This document shows positions 34,688 to 42,291 of a stretch of DNA of 64,000 bases, in pieces. The position numbers were made by a program, and so were the translations under genes. How positions within the stretch are numbered: the stretch's first letter is position 1; each line of letters starts with the position of its first letter. This stretch comes from Curtobacterium oceanosedimentum (GTDB lineage: Bacteria > Actinomycetota > Actinomycetes > Actinomycetales > Microbacteriaceae), in contig NZ_JAIXIG010000019.1 in NCBI RefSeq assembly GCF_020297365.1, positions 1 to 64,000 on the forward strand. Direction: 5' to 3'. Below the pieces are notes generated by a model. It did not search any database. It saw only the letters and a list, made by a program, of their open reading frames with translations, and was not told the origin of the DNA.

Positions 34688-35116
34688 ATGGACCAGCAGT
34701 CGAACACCACCGAGGAGCCCATCGAGTTCGCGGACTTCAACGCGAAGCTCCTGGTGCTCGACGTCCTCTGCTACGACCTGGACGTCCTCGACCCCTACGA
34801 CCCCGATGCCGAGGACGAGAGCGACGAGGACCTCGACGTCGACGGCCAGGACGACCGTGCCCGCGAGTACTACGACGACCTCGAACTCCTGCCGTCGCAC
34901 CTGTCGTTGGTGACCGAGCTCACCGTCGACTCCGACCTCGAGGTGCTGCAGGACGTGCACCCGGGCTGGGACGGCTCCGACGACCGTTTCGACCCGCAGA
35001 ACTGGGACGATCTGCTCGACCTGCCGGAACTCCGCACGGTGTACGCAGCGGCGCCGCTGCCGGCGCACGTCGCGGAACGCCTGGCGGCCAAGGGCGTCGA
35101 GGTCCGCTCCGCCTGA
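34688..35116 (+). CDS. Acidic hypothetical protein
   Basis: This is a 142-aa, very acidic protein. A stretch DPDAEDESDEDLDVDGQDD near residues 40-58 separates an N-terminal part (IEFADFNAKLLVLDVLCYDLDVLDPYD) from a C-terminal domain (LPSHLSLVTELTVDSDLEVLQDVHPGWDG, then LPELRTVYAAAPLPAHVAERLAAKGVEV). TACGCT at 34675-34680 lies seven bases before the ATG, suggesting a leaderless transcript. The family resembles DUF6892-type proteins of unknown role; recognition is tentative. Confidence 0.65.
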   Translation: MDQQSNTTEEPIEFADFNAKLLVLDVLCYDLDVLDPYDPDAEDESDEDLDVDGQDDRAREYYDDLELLPSHLSLVTELTVDSDLEVLQDVHPGWDGSDDRFDPQNWDDLLDLPELRTVYAAAPLPAHVAERLAAKGVEVRSA

Positions 35117-35129
35117 CCGCCGGCGGGGA

Positions 35130-35747
35130 TCACCGGGACAGCGCGTGCAGCTGCTCGGTGAACTGTCTGGCCCCGCCCTGCGCGGGGTGCCGTACGGCCG
35201 TCGCGTCGATGCCGGCGAGGGCGAGCGCACCCTGCGCCTTCCGACCGACCGCGACGACCCGCACCCGATCGGCGCCGCCGAGGGCCTCCACGAGGGCGAG
35301 TGCGACCGGTGCGCCGGCCCGGACCTCGGCCGGTCGGGGCGTGCGGTTCGTCAGCCGGTCCGGGGCCACGAACGGGTGGTGCTGGAAGATCGCCCAGGCC
35401 ACGGGCAGCGGGCCGGTCCACCCCTGCAGGGCAGCGTGCACGACCCGTGACGACGCCTCCCACGGTGCGGTCGGCTCCGGCGGGACGCGGTACTCCGGCC
35501 CGAGCTCCCGCATGCTCGTGAAGGGGATCCCGGTGTTCGTCATGCCGCGCCAGCCCGGGGCCTCGGCCACCAGCACGGTGTCCGCCGTCGGTGCGAGCCG
35601 CTCGAGGTACCGCGACAGGTTCGTGCGGCGCAGGCGCCCCTCGTCCGAGCGCACGTCGTACAGGGCCTCGGCGTCGGGCTCGACCGGCACGGCGTCGAGC
35701 GCCTCCCAGAACCGGACGAACCGGTCGCGCCCGTCCGGATCGCTCAC
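35130..35747 (-). CDS. Uracil-DNA glycosylase superfamily protein
   Basis: This protein has 205 aa from GTG 35747, which lies in a GTGA overlap with the glycosyltransferase stop; a longer upstream frame runs antisense-like into that gene. The superfamily core is visible: TVLVAEAPGWRGMTNTGIPFTS (active-site loop with the first-motif glycine), WAIFQHHPFVAPDRLTNRTPR, and a late strand RVRVVAVGRKAQGALALAG followed by a His-containing HPAQGG segment. It probably removes uracil or damaged bases from DNA; the subfamily is not clear. Conservation of the general-base residue cannot be confirmed by eye. Confidence 0.78.
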   Translation of the reverse strand: MSDPDGRDRFVRFWEALDAVPVEPDAEALYDVRSDEGRLRRTNLSRYLERLAPTADTVLVAEAPGWRGMTNTGIPFTSMRELGPEYRVPPEPTAPWEASSRVVHAALQGWTGPLPVAWAIFQHHPFVAPDRLTNRTPRPAEVRAGAPVALALVEALGGADRVRVVAVGRKAQGALALAGIDATAVRHPAQGGARQFTEQLHALSR

Positions 35748-36946
35748 GATCGACCGAGCACCCGGTGGTAGACGTCCTCGAGTCCGGCGGCGGACCGCTC
35801 CCAGCTCAGGCGCTCCGCGTGCTCCCGACCCGCAGCGGCCAGGGCAGCCGCGTACGGGCCGTCGGTCAGGATCCGCTCGATCTCCGCGGCCCACACCCCG
35901 GGATCACGCGACTCGAGCACGACGCCCGTCTCGCCGTCGACCACGGCCTCACGCAGCCCCCCGGCGGCGGCGGCCACGACGGGCACCCCGGAAGCGGACC
36001 CCTCGAGCGCGACGAGTCCGTACGTCTCGGAGTGCGACGGCACGAGCACGGCTGCCGCGCCACGGAACAGGAACGCCAGGTCGGCGCGCGACTGCGGTCC
36101 GATGAAGGTGACGCGGTCGGCGATGCCGTGCGCGGCGGCGAGCCGACGCAGCTCGTCCACGTAGTCGCCCGCCTCGCTCGAGGCGTCACCCGCGATGACC
36201 AACGTGGGGCGGGCCTCCAGGCTGATGCCGGCGATCGCCTCGATCGCCAGGTCCAGCCCCTTCAACGGCTGGACACGGGCCGCCGCGACCACGTAGGGGG
36301 TGGCGGCGCGGCGCGCGCCGGCCGCAGCCGGGCGGAAGACGGACCCGTCGACACCCGGCGGCACGATCCAGGTGCGAGCGGTGTCGCCGCCGAGCCGGGT
36401 GCGGACGGTCGACGCCTCGGCCTCGGACACCGCGACGACGGCGTCCGACTCCCGGGCGAGCCGTTCCTCGCCCGCGATGCGACCGGCCGACTCGGGGCGC
36501 TCGCCCTCGGACAGCGGCGTCGCGGGGTCGGCGGCGATCGAGTGGAAGGACTGCACGTGGGGGATGCCCCGCTCGCGGGCGACCGGCAGGGCGGCAGCAC
36601 CGGAGAACCAGTGGTGGGAGTGCAGGACGTCGAACGGTCCGAGCTGTTCGAGTCCCTGCCGGAACGGCTCGATGAACGCGTCGTGCTCGCCCTTCGGCAC
36701 CGGCTCGGCCGGCCCCGCGGACAGGAACCGCAGGCACACGCCCGGCACGAGCGACACGGAGTCGGGCTGCGTCGGAGCGGAACGGCGCGTGATGATGTCG
36801 ACGTGGTGGCCCCGGTCGGCCAGGGCCTCGGCCTGGTGCCGGACGACGACGTTCATGCCGCCGACCTCGCCCGACCCCGGTTCGTCGCCGGGGGAGGTGT
36901 GCAGCGACACCAGCCCGATGTGCAGGGGTTCGGTCGTGGCGCTCAC
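35744..36946 (-). CDS. GT4 glycosyltransferase, MshA-like
   Basis: This protein has about 400 aa from GTG 36946, with TAGGGT six bases upstream (36953-36958), another apparently leaderless start. The N-terminus SLHTSPGDEPGSGEVGGMNVVVRHQAEALADRGHHVDIITRR is very like MshA, the enzyme that adds GlcNAc to inositol phosphate in mycothiol synthesis. The C-terminal GT-B domain has RVQPLKGLDLAIEA, GPQSRADLAFLFRGA and PSHSETYGLVALEGSASGVPVVA with the E-x7-E motif. It could be MshA itself or a related sugar transferase. It is coupled by four bases to the downstream glycosylase gene. Confidence 0.82.
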   Translation of the reverse strand: MSATTEPLHIGLVSLHTSPGDEPGSGEVGGMNVVVRHQAEALADRGHHVDIITRRSAPTQPDSVSLVPGVCLRFLSAGPAEPVPKGEHDAFIEPFRQGLEQLGPFDVLHSHHWFSGAAALPVARERGIPHVQSFHSIAADPATPLSEGERPESAGRIAGEERLARESDAVVAVSEAEASTVRTRLGGDTARTWIVPPGVDGSVFRPAAAGARRAATPYVVAAARVQPLKGLDLAIEAIAGISLEARPTLVIAGDASSEAGDYVDELRRLAAAHGIADRVTFIGPQSRADLAFLFRGAAAVLVPSHSETYGLVALEGSASGVPVVAAAAGGLREAVVDGETGVVLESRDPGVWAAEIERILTDGPYAAALAAAGREHAERLSWERSAAGLEDVYHRVLGRS

Positions 36947-36955
36947 CGCTCAACC

Positions 36956-37816
36956 CTAGCCGCGTGGCCCCCGCTGCGACGGGCGCGCCGGCGCCACGAT
37001 GACGGGCCGGCGGCCCGCCTCGTCCAGCGTGTCGGTCTGGAGGTCCCGATCGCCGCCCAGGATCTGCACTCGCCCGTCGCCGTGTCGCTCCCAGAACGCG
37101 GCGGTCCAGGCGCACAGCGCACCGTCGAGCAGGTCCTCGCGGTGCTTGTGCGTCGGGCCGTGCAGCACCGACGGGTCTGCCAGTGCGCGCGTCAGCGGGT
37201 GCGAGTCGAGCAGCATTGGTGGGTCGAGCGGCGTCCCGCGCAGCCGCCGGACCAGCTCGTCAAAGGCCTCGGCACGGCGGGCCCGGGCCTCGGCCGCGGG
37301 GATCTTCAGGTCGAGGCGCTTGTAGCGGGGACGTTCGACGTCGTAGCCGAGCTCCTCGACGCCGACCAGGGTCGTGTACGGGTAGCACTCGAACATCGCC
37401 GGACCGGTGCGCTCCCGCATCGCCTCGGTGCTCGACACGTACCCGAGGCCGTGCTCCGTGAGCGCGTCGAGCAGTCGGGCACCGGCGCTCGCCGCGGACG
37501 CCAGGTTCGTCGGGTTGGCGGCGACCTTCCACCGGCCGTAGCGCTGCCCGACCTGGCGTTCGGCCTCGCGGATGCCGGTCGGGTTCGTCACGACGAGCGA
37601 GGCGTCGACGGCGACCAGGGTGCGCGGGCCCAGGTGCCCCACGATCCAGTCGGTCACCTCGGCGACCCCGCGGGCCCAGCCGGCGTCGGTGATCGTGCCG
37701 TCGTGGTCCATCGCGACGAGCCCGGTCTCGTTCGGGGCGCGGGTGGGGGAGCCGAGGCCCCACGCCAGGTCGATGCCGAGGTACGCGGTGTCCACCCGCC
37801 CATCCTGCCGCCCCAC
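36956..37816 (-). CDS. DUF429 family protein
   Basis: This protein has 286 aa from 37816; GTG 37795 (VDTAYLGIDLAWG) is a likely shorter start. The RNase H-like fold of DUF429 is suggested by YLGIDLAWG with Asp on the first strand, LVAVDASLVVTNPTGIREAERQVG, AMFECYPYTTLVGVEELG and HKHREDLLDGALCAWTAAFW. It is a predicted nuclease-like fold of unknown function. It ends 9 bases before the glycosyltransferase start region and may be unlinked to it. It is divergent from the LigD-type polymerase gene. Confidence 0.8.
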   Translation of the reverse strand: MGRQDGRVDTAYLGIDLAWGLGSPTRAPNETGLVAMDHDGTITDAGWARGVAEVTDWIVGHLGPRTLVAVDASLVVTNPTGIREAERQVGQRYGRWKVAANPTNLASAASAGARLLDALTEHGLGYVSSTEAMRERTGPAMFECYPYTTLVGVEELGYDVERPRYKRLDLKIPAAEARARRAEAFDELVRRLRGTPLDPPMLLDSHPLTRALADPSVLHGPTHKHREDLLDGALCAWTAAFWERHGDGRVQILGGDRDLQTDTLDEAGRRPVIVAPARPSQRGPRG

Positions 37817-37863
37817 AGGGCGGGCCTGGGGCCTGCCGCGGGGACGCGTGTACGGTCCGTCGC

Positions 37864-38886
37864 ATGGCGAGTGAAGCGACGGTGCTGACCGTGCCCGGCC
37901 CCGACGGCGACCGCGAGGTCCGGATCAGCAGCCCCTCGCGGGTGCTCTGGCCCGAGGCGGGGATCACCAAGCGCGACCTGGCCGAGTACCTCATCACGGT
38001 GGGCGACGCCTTCGTCCGGGCGAACGGCGGCCGGCCGATCTCGCTGCAGCGGTTCCCCGGAGGGGTCGACGGCGAGCAGTTCTTCTCGAAGAACCCGCCG
38101 AAGGGCGCCCCCGACTACGTCCGCTCCGTCACCGTGACGTACCCGAGCGCCCGCTCCCACCCGCAGCTCGTGATCGACGAGCCGGCGGTGGCGGTGTGGG
38201 CAGCGCAGATGAACACCGTCGTGTTCCACCCGTGGGCGTCCCGTGCCGAGGACAGCGACCACCCGGACCAGCTCCGCATCGACCTCGATCCGCAGCCGGG
38301 CACGGACTTCTCGGACACGGTGCCGGTGGCGCAGGAACTCCGCAGGGTCCTCGACGAGGTCGGCCTGACCACGTGGATCAAGACGAGCGGCAACCGTGGC
38401 CTGCACGTGTTCGCGCCGATCCGTCCCGAGTACGAGTTCCTGGACGTGCGGCACGCGGTGATCGCCGCGGCGCGGGAACTCGAGCGTCGGATGCCCGACC
38501 GGGTGACGACCGCGTGGTGGAAGGAGGAGCGGGGGCAGCGGGTCTTCGTCGACTTCAACCAGGCGAACCGCGACCGGACGATGGCGGGTGCCTACAGTCC
38601 GCGAGCACTCGCGCACGCGTCGGTGTCGACACCGATCACCTGGGACGAACTGCCCACCGCCGACCCGATGTCGTTCACGGTGCGGACCGTGCCCGAGCGC
38701 CTGCAGACGGTCGGCGACCCGTGGCGGGACATGCACGCGGAACCGGCGAGCATCGCCCCGCTGTTGGCGTGGTGGGAGCGCGACCTGGCGAACGGCGCGG
38801 GTGAGCTCCCGTTCCCGCCCGACTTCCCGAAGATGCCGGGGGAGCCGCCGCGTGTGCAGCCGTCCCGGGCGAAGAAGTCGAGCTGA
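37864..38886 (+). CDS. ligD: LigD-type DNA polymerase/primase domain protein (NHEJ)
   Basis: This 340-aa protein is a stand-alone polymerase domain of the archaeo-eukaryotic primase superfamily. Motifs: HPWASRAEDSDHPDQLRIDLDPQPG with the two metal-binding Asp, WIKTSGNRGLHVFAPI, and RVFVDFNQANRDRTMAGAYSPRA. It adds nucleotides to broken ends during non-homologous end joining. The ligase and phosphoesterase domains of full LigD are absent; a separate ATP-dependent ligase is encoded at 39329-40372. TACGGT at 37851-37856 lies seven bases before the ATG. No Ku gene is in the window. Confidence 0.9.
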   Translation: MASEATVLTVPGPDGDREVRISSPSRVLWPEAGITKRDLAEYLITVGDAFVRANGGRPISLQRFPGGVDGEQFFSKNPPKGAPDYVRSVTVTYPSARSHPQLVIDEPAVAVWAAQMNTVVFHPWASRAEDSDHPDQLRIDLDPQPGTDFSDTVPVAQELRRVLDEVGLTTWIKTSGNRGLHVFAPIRPEYEFLDVRHAVIAAARELERRMPDRVTTAWWKEERGQRVFVDFNQANRDRTMAGAYSPRALAHASVSTPITWDELPTADPMSFTVRTVPERLQTVGDPWRDMHAEPASIAPLLAWWERDLANGAGELPFPPDFPKMPGEPPRVQPSRAKKSS

Positions 38887-38889
38887 GCG

Positions 38890-39033
38890 TCAGGACGCGG
38901 TGCTGACGTCCCGCTGACGGTCCTGATCCTCGACGCGCGTGGTGTGCGTCGGGAGACCGATGCTCGCGGTGTGCAGGCGGGTCAGCCTCGACCACGTGCC
39001 GCGGTGGACGTCGGTGATGCCGTCAACGATCAC
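38890..39033 (-). CDS. Tiny downstream ORF coupled to a 53-aa membrane peptide
   Basis: This is a 47-aa frame from GTG 39033, which lies in a GTGA overlap with the preceding small gene. Third codon positions are almost all G or C. It is basic and hydrophilic (VIVDGITDVHRGTWSRLTRLHTAS...). No motif is recognised. The overlap and codon bias support it being translated, but it is too short for a firm call. Confidence 0.35.
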   Translation of the reverse strand: MIVDGITDVHRGTWSRLTRLHTASIGLPTHTTRVEDQDRQRDVSTAS

Positions 39034-39191
39034 GAGCCGAGCCCGATCGTGACGAGGGCGAGTGCCGTGGCGGTGACGCCGGCGATGGCGCTCACGATCG
39101 CGCTGAGCTGCAGGGCGCGCTGGCGCCGTGCCTCGCGGACCTCCGTGAAGGGAGTCCGCCGATCGTGGCGGACAAGCGTGCTGGTGCTCAT
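39030..39191 (-). CDS. 53-aa putative membrane peptide
   Basis: The ATG at 39191 is preceded by GGAGGGG at ideal distance. The peptide starts MSTSTLVRHDRRTPFTEVRE, then a basic helix (ARRQRALQLS), then a hydrophobic stretch SAIVSAIAGVTATALALVTIGLGS that would span the membrane. Codon use matches the chromosome. It lies between the LigD-type polymerase and DNA ligase genes. Function is unknown. Confidence 0.55.
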   Translation of the reverse strand: MSTSTLVRHDRRTPFTEVREARRQRALQLSAIVSAIAGVTATALALVTIGLGS

Positions 39192-39328
39192 GTCGATCCC
39201 CTCCGATCCCTGGCGTCCGGGTTGACGCCTGTGCTGCTGCGATCATCCTGGCATGACTTCGCTAGTTCGGCTAACTATGTTCCGTCGAGAGCGGCAATCG
39301 GACAGCCCTCCGCTGCCGGTCCCTCCCG

Positions 39329-40372
39329 TCAGGAGAGGACGTCGTGCAGGTCGTACGCCCTCGGCACCTCGAGCTGTTCGAAGCCGCACGACCCGGCGTC
39401 GCGGTCCGGCCGCCACCGCTCGAACTGCACCGTGTGCCGGAACCGGTCGCCCTCCATCTGGTCGTACCGCACCTCGAGCACCCGCTCCGGCGCCAGCCGG
39501 ACGAAGGACGTGTCGCGACCCGACGAGAACCGGGACCGTTCACCGTCACCGGTGACGGGCCTCCCGTCCGCATCGCGGAGCACGACGGGGTCGAGCTCGT
39601 CGACCAACGCGGCCCGGCGCTTGTCCGAGAAGGCGGAGACGCCGCCGACCTGCCGGAGCTCGCCGTCCTCGTCGTAGAGCCCGACGAGCAGCGAGCCCAC
39701 GCCGGAGCCGCTCTTGTGCACCCGGTACCCGATCGCCACGACGTCCGCGGTGCGGTGGTGCTTGACCTTGAGCATCGAGCGCTTGCCCGGTTCGTAGGGC
39801 CGCGCGCGGGGTTTCGCGACGACCCCGTCCAGGCCGGCGCCCTCGAAGGTGGTGAGCCACTCACGCGCGAGGTCGACGTCGAGCGTCGTCCGCGTGACGA
39901 AGAGCGGGTCCGTCATGTCGGCTCCGAGCTGTTCCAACCGCTCGCGCCGCTCGTCGAACGGCAGGTCGACGAGGTCCTGGCCGTCGACGGCGAGCAGGTC
40001 GAACGCGACGAACTGCGCCGGGGTCGCAACGCTGAGCTTCGCGATGCGCGAGGCCGCGGGGTGGATGCGCTGCGACAGGGCCTCCCAGTCGAGGCGTTCG
40101 GCACCCGGTGCGCCCGAGCGCAGGATGACCTCGCCGTCCAGCACCACGGGGTGGTCGCGTCCGCCGAACTGGGCGCGGAACGCCTCGACCAGCTCGGGGA
40201 AGTACCGGGTCAGCGGCTTCGCGCCGCGACTGCCGATCACGACGTCGTCGCCGTCGATGGTCACGATCCCGCGGAAGCCGTCCCACTTGGGTTCGTACCG
40301 CAGACCGCCCTTCGTGCTGTCCGGGTCGGGGACGGTGGCGACGGCCTTGGCGAGCATCGGTGCGATCTCCAT
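39329..40372 (-). CDS. ATP-dependent DNA ligase
   Basis: This is a 347-aa protein. The adenylated Lys is in motif I, YEPKWDGFRG. Others are motif III FVAFDLLAVDGQDL, motif IV LDGVVAKPR and motif V KRSMLKVKHHRTADVVAIGYR. The C-terminal OB-fold ends EVRYDQMEGDRFRHTVQFERWRPDRD. The size fits LigC-like ligases used in short-patch repair or NHEJ. Together with the polymerase at 37864 it could support end joining. Two tiny genes separate the pair, and they are not in one operon. Confidence 0.92.
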   Translation of the reverse strand: MEIAPMLAKAVATVPDPDSTKGGLRYEPKWDGFRGIVTIDGDDVVIGSRGAKPLTRYFPELVEAFRAQFGGRDHPVVLDGEVILRSGAPGAERLDWEALSQRIHPAASRIAKLSVATPAQFVAFDLLAVDGQDLVDLPFDERRERLEQLGADMTDPLFVTRTTLDVDLAREWLTTFEGAGLDGVVAKPRARPYEPGKRSMLKVKHHRTADVVAIGYRVHKSGSGVGSLLVGLYDEDGELRQVGGVSAFSDKRRAALVDELDPVVLRDADGRPVTGDGERSRFSSGRDTSFVRLAPERVLEVRYDQMEGDRFRHTVQFERWRPDRDAGSCGFEQLEVPRAYDLHDVLS

Positions 40373-40400
40373 GCTTCGTGTCTACTCGTAGGGCCCGTGC

Positions 40401-40484
40401 GGGATCGTGAGCAGGAGCCGTGCGATAGTGAGCAGGAATGGTCGGGTCCGCCGCCGGCACTCGACCATTGCTGCTCACGATCCC
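40401..40484. terminator. Complex hairpin region between lipoprotein and ligase genes
   Basis: GGGATCGTGAGCAG (40401-40414) is the perfect complement of 40471-40484. Inside, AATGGTCG (40437-40444) pairs with CGACCATT (40462-40469). A second copy of the outer arm, GATAGTGAGCAGGA, starts about 23 bases after the first, so two alternative stems can form with the right arm. It lies after the lipoprotein gene (read leftward) and probably terminates that operon. Confidence 0.6.
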
Positions 40485-40494
40485 TGGGCGATCA

Positions 40495-40983
40495 TCATTC
40501 CCGGCAGTCCGGCTCCATCTCCACCACGGTGTGGGTGTCGGCCGTGTACGAGTGGCCCTCAGCCTCGTAGTCGATGAAGATCGGCCCGGTCGTGCCCGAC
40601 GTTCCCTTGTCGCGTGCCAGGTGGATCACGAGGTCGAAGTGTTCGCCGGCGGGAACGGTTCGACCGATCGCCGACTTCGGTGCGCCCCATTCCTCGGCCA
40701 ACGGCCACGACACCGACCCGGTCCTGTCGTACGGCGAGACCGGGACCAACAGGACCTCGTGGGCCGTCACGCCCGTCTGCTTCGGCGTCCTGACTCCGGT
40801 GACCACGATGGGTGGGCCGTGTTCCCTGTCGATGGGGATGCCGATGGAGCCGTCGAGTCGGGCGCTCTGGCACCACACGGTGCCGCTGTCCGTGTACCGG
40901 AGCGGTCCGTTCGTCGAGGGCGCGCACGCGGTGATGCCGATTGCGCAGGCGGCAGCGAGAGCCAGTACCATCGCGCGTCTCAC
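40495..40983 (-). CDS. Small lipoprotein coupled to a secreted protein
   Basis: This protein has 162 aa from GTG 40983, in a GTGA overlap with the preceding gene. The signal is VRRAMVLALAAACAIGITAC, with lipobox ITAC and Cys20 as the lipidated residue. The mature part contains two more cysteines (VWCQSARLD; final EPDCRE) and beta-like segments (PPIVVTGVRT, HEVLLVPVSPYD, FDLVIHLARD, TGPIFIDYEAEGHSY). No family is recognised. The coupling implies that the lipoprotein and the secreted protein work together at the cell surface. Confidence 0.75.
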   Translation of the reverse strand: MRRAMVLALAAACAIGITACAPSTNGPLRYTDSGTVWCQSARLDGSIGIPIDREHGPPIVVTGVRTPKQTGVTAHEVLLVPVSPYDRTGSVSWPLAEEWGAPKSAIGRTVPAGEHFDLVIHLARDKGTSGTTGPIFIDYEAEGHSYTADTHTVVEMEPDCRE

Positions 40984-42170
40984 TTGGTCACCGCTCGGAC
41001 GGGCGTGCCTCCCCAGTAGCCGTTCGTGCCGCAGATGCGCTTCGTCGACGAAGAGTTGTTCGTGTAGGACATGGAAGCCGACGACGACCACCCCGTCTTC
41101 GCAGTCAGGTTCACTCCGAGCGGGCCACTGAAGTTCACGGCGTTGCTCCAGGTGTTCGACGTCGTGGTCTTCCGCGTGACCGTGTCTCGTCGGCTCAACG
41201 GCGTGCAGTACCTCGCCGAGGGGACGGGAGCCTTCTTGACGTGCGATCCTCCGGCGTAGCCGTTCGCCTTCACGACGTGGTTGTACACGTTGTTCTTCGA
41301 GCTCCCGAGGGGGCGGCACCACTGTGCGTACTGCCCGTACGTGAAGTACGTCGAGTAGGCGTTGCCGCCCGTCCGAGACCCGAAGCTCACGCCGGCGGTC
41401 GACGAGCGGCTCGTGGAACCCGCCTTCGACCAGGTCCCGCTTCTTCCGCTGGCCGAGTACGCCACCCCGAGGCTGGAGGAGGCGCCGGCCTTGTACGTGA
41501 ACTTCCCGGTCGTCGACCTCGCCGTCGCGTAGGTCGCGCCGACGATTACGCGTCGGGTACCGAGGTTCTTGGTCTTCGTCTCGCCGCAGATCTGGGTCAT
41601 CGGCGTCGCGCCCGAGGAGCCGGTCGCGGCGACCGTTCGGTCGTCGCCCACGCCGGCGTCAGGAGCGGACCCGACATTGGTGGTCGAGGTGATGCGCAAC
41701 GGTTCTGCCGGGTCCGCAGATCGCGCGGACGCCTGTTCCTCGTCGACAGCAGGGTCCGTCAGCAACACTCGGTCTTCGACGTGGGTGATCTTGCGACTGA
41801 TCGAGTAGGGAGCCAGTTGCGCGCCGTCGACGGCGCGAATCTCGAGGTCGACAACGGCGGACTCGTCGGCCAACGCTTCGACCGACGCGAGGTCGTGGAT
41901 CGTCACGGCGAAGGCGCCACCCGCTCCGACACGAGAGGTCCCGACGCGAACGGACTCCATGGACTCGCCGACCGCCGAGTCGCCACGGTCCCGAGTAGTT
42001 GCGAACAGTGCGACGGGCGCCCCGGCCGAGAACGGCGATCCGTCTGACCGGGTCGCAATGCCACTGAGTGTCGGGCCGTCGGGAGTCGCTGCTGCGGCGG
42101 CGAGCGGCGTGATCGTGAGCGATGTCGCTGCGAAGCCGAGACTCGCCATCAGGATCGTGAACTTCTGCAT
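40980..42170 (-). CDS. Secreted protein with Ser/Thr/Gly-rich beta region
   Basis: This protein has 396 aa from ATG 42170 with AGAGGA upstream. The signal peptide is MQKFTILMASLGFAATSLTI ending near AAAAA. Residues about 30-110 look like a carboxypeptidase-regulatory or Ig-like fold (LSGIATRSDGSPFSAGAPVALFATT). The C-terminal half is rich in Ser, Thr, Gly and Tyr (ASSSLGVAYSASGRSGTWSK) with cysteines in AQWCRPLGSS, ARYCTPLS and KRICGTNG. It resembles actinobacterial secreted proteins of unknown role. It has more A/T-ending codons than its neighbours. A palindrome overlaps its promoter (42209-42238). Confidence 0.7.
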   Translation of the reverse strand: MQKFTILMASLGFAATSLTITPLAAAAATPDGPTLSGIATRSDGSPFSAGAPVALFATTRDRGDSAVGESMESVRVGTSRVGAGGAFAVTIHDLASVEALADESAVVDLEIRAVDGAQLAPYSISRKITHVEDRVLLTDPAVDEEQASARSADPAEPLRITSTTNVGSAPDAGVGDDRTVAATGSSGATPMTQICGETKTKNLGTRRVIVGATYATARSTTGKFTYKAGASSSLGVAYSASGRSGTWSKAGSTSRSSTAGVSFGSRTGGNAYSTYFTYGQYAQWCRPLGSSKNNVYNHVVKANGYAGGSHVKKAPVPSARYCTPLSRRDTVTRKTTTSNTWSNAVNFSGPLGVNLTAKTGWSSSASMSYTNNSSSTKRICGTNGYWGGTPVRAVTK

Positions 42171-42208
42171 GTTGTCCTCTCGTTCGTGGTCGTCGGTGCC
42201 CACAAATG

Positions 42209-42238
42209 GAACGTACTGGAATACACGTTCTAAAACAA
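42209..42238 (-). promoter_or_regulatory. Promoter with palindrome for the secreted protein/lipoprotein pair
   Basis: Read leftward: TTGTTT (42238-42233), 17 bases, TACGTT (42215-42210). A perfect inverted repeat, GAACGT (42209-42214) / ACGTTC (42225-42230), covers the -10 and part of the spacer, so a bound protein would block transcription. The inner GTACTGG is also present in the palindrome at 13671-13695. Confidence 0.5.
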
Positions 42239-42291
42239 CACATATGAAGTGCCGTTCCGATTCCCGAAAGGCGGTCGGTAGGGTGAGCAGC

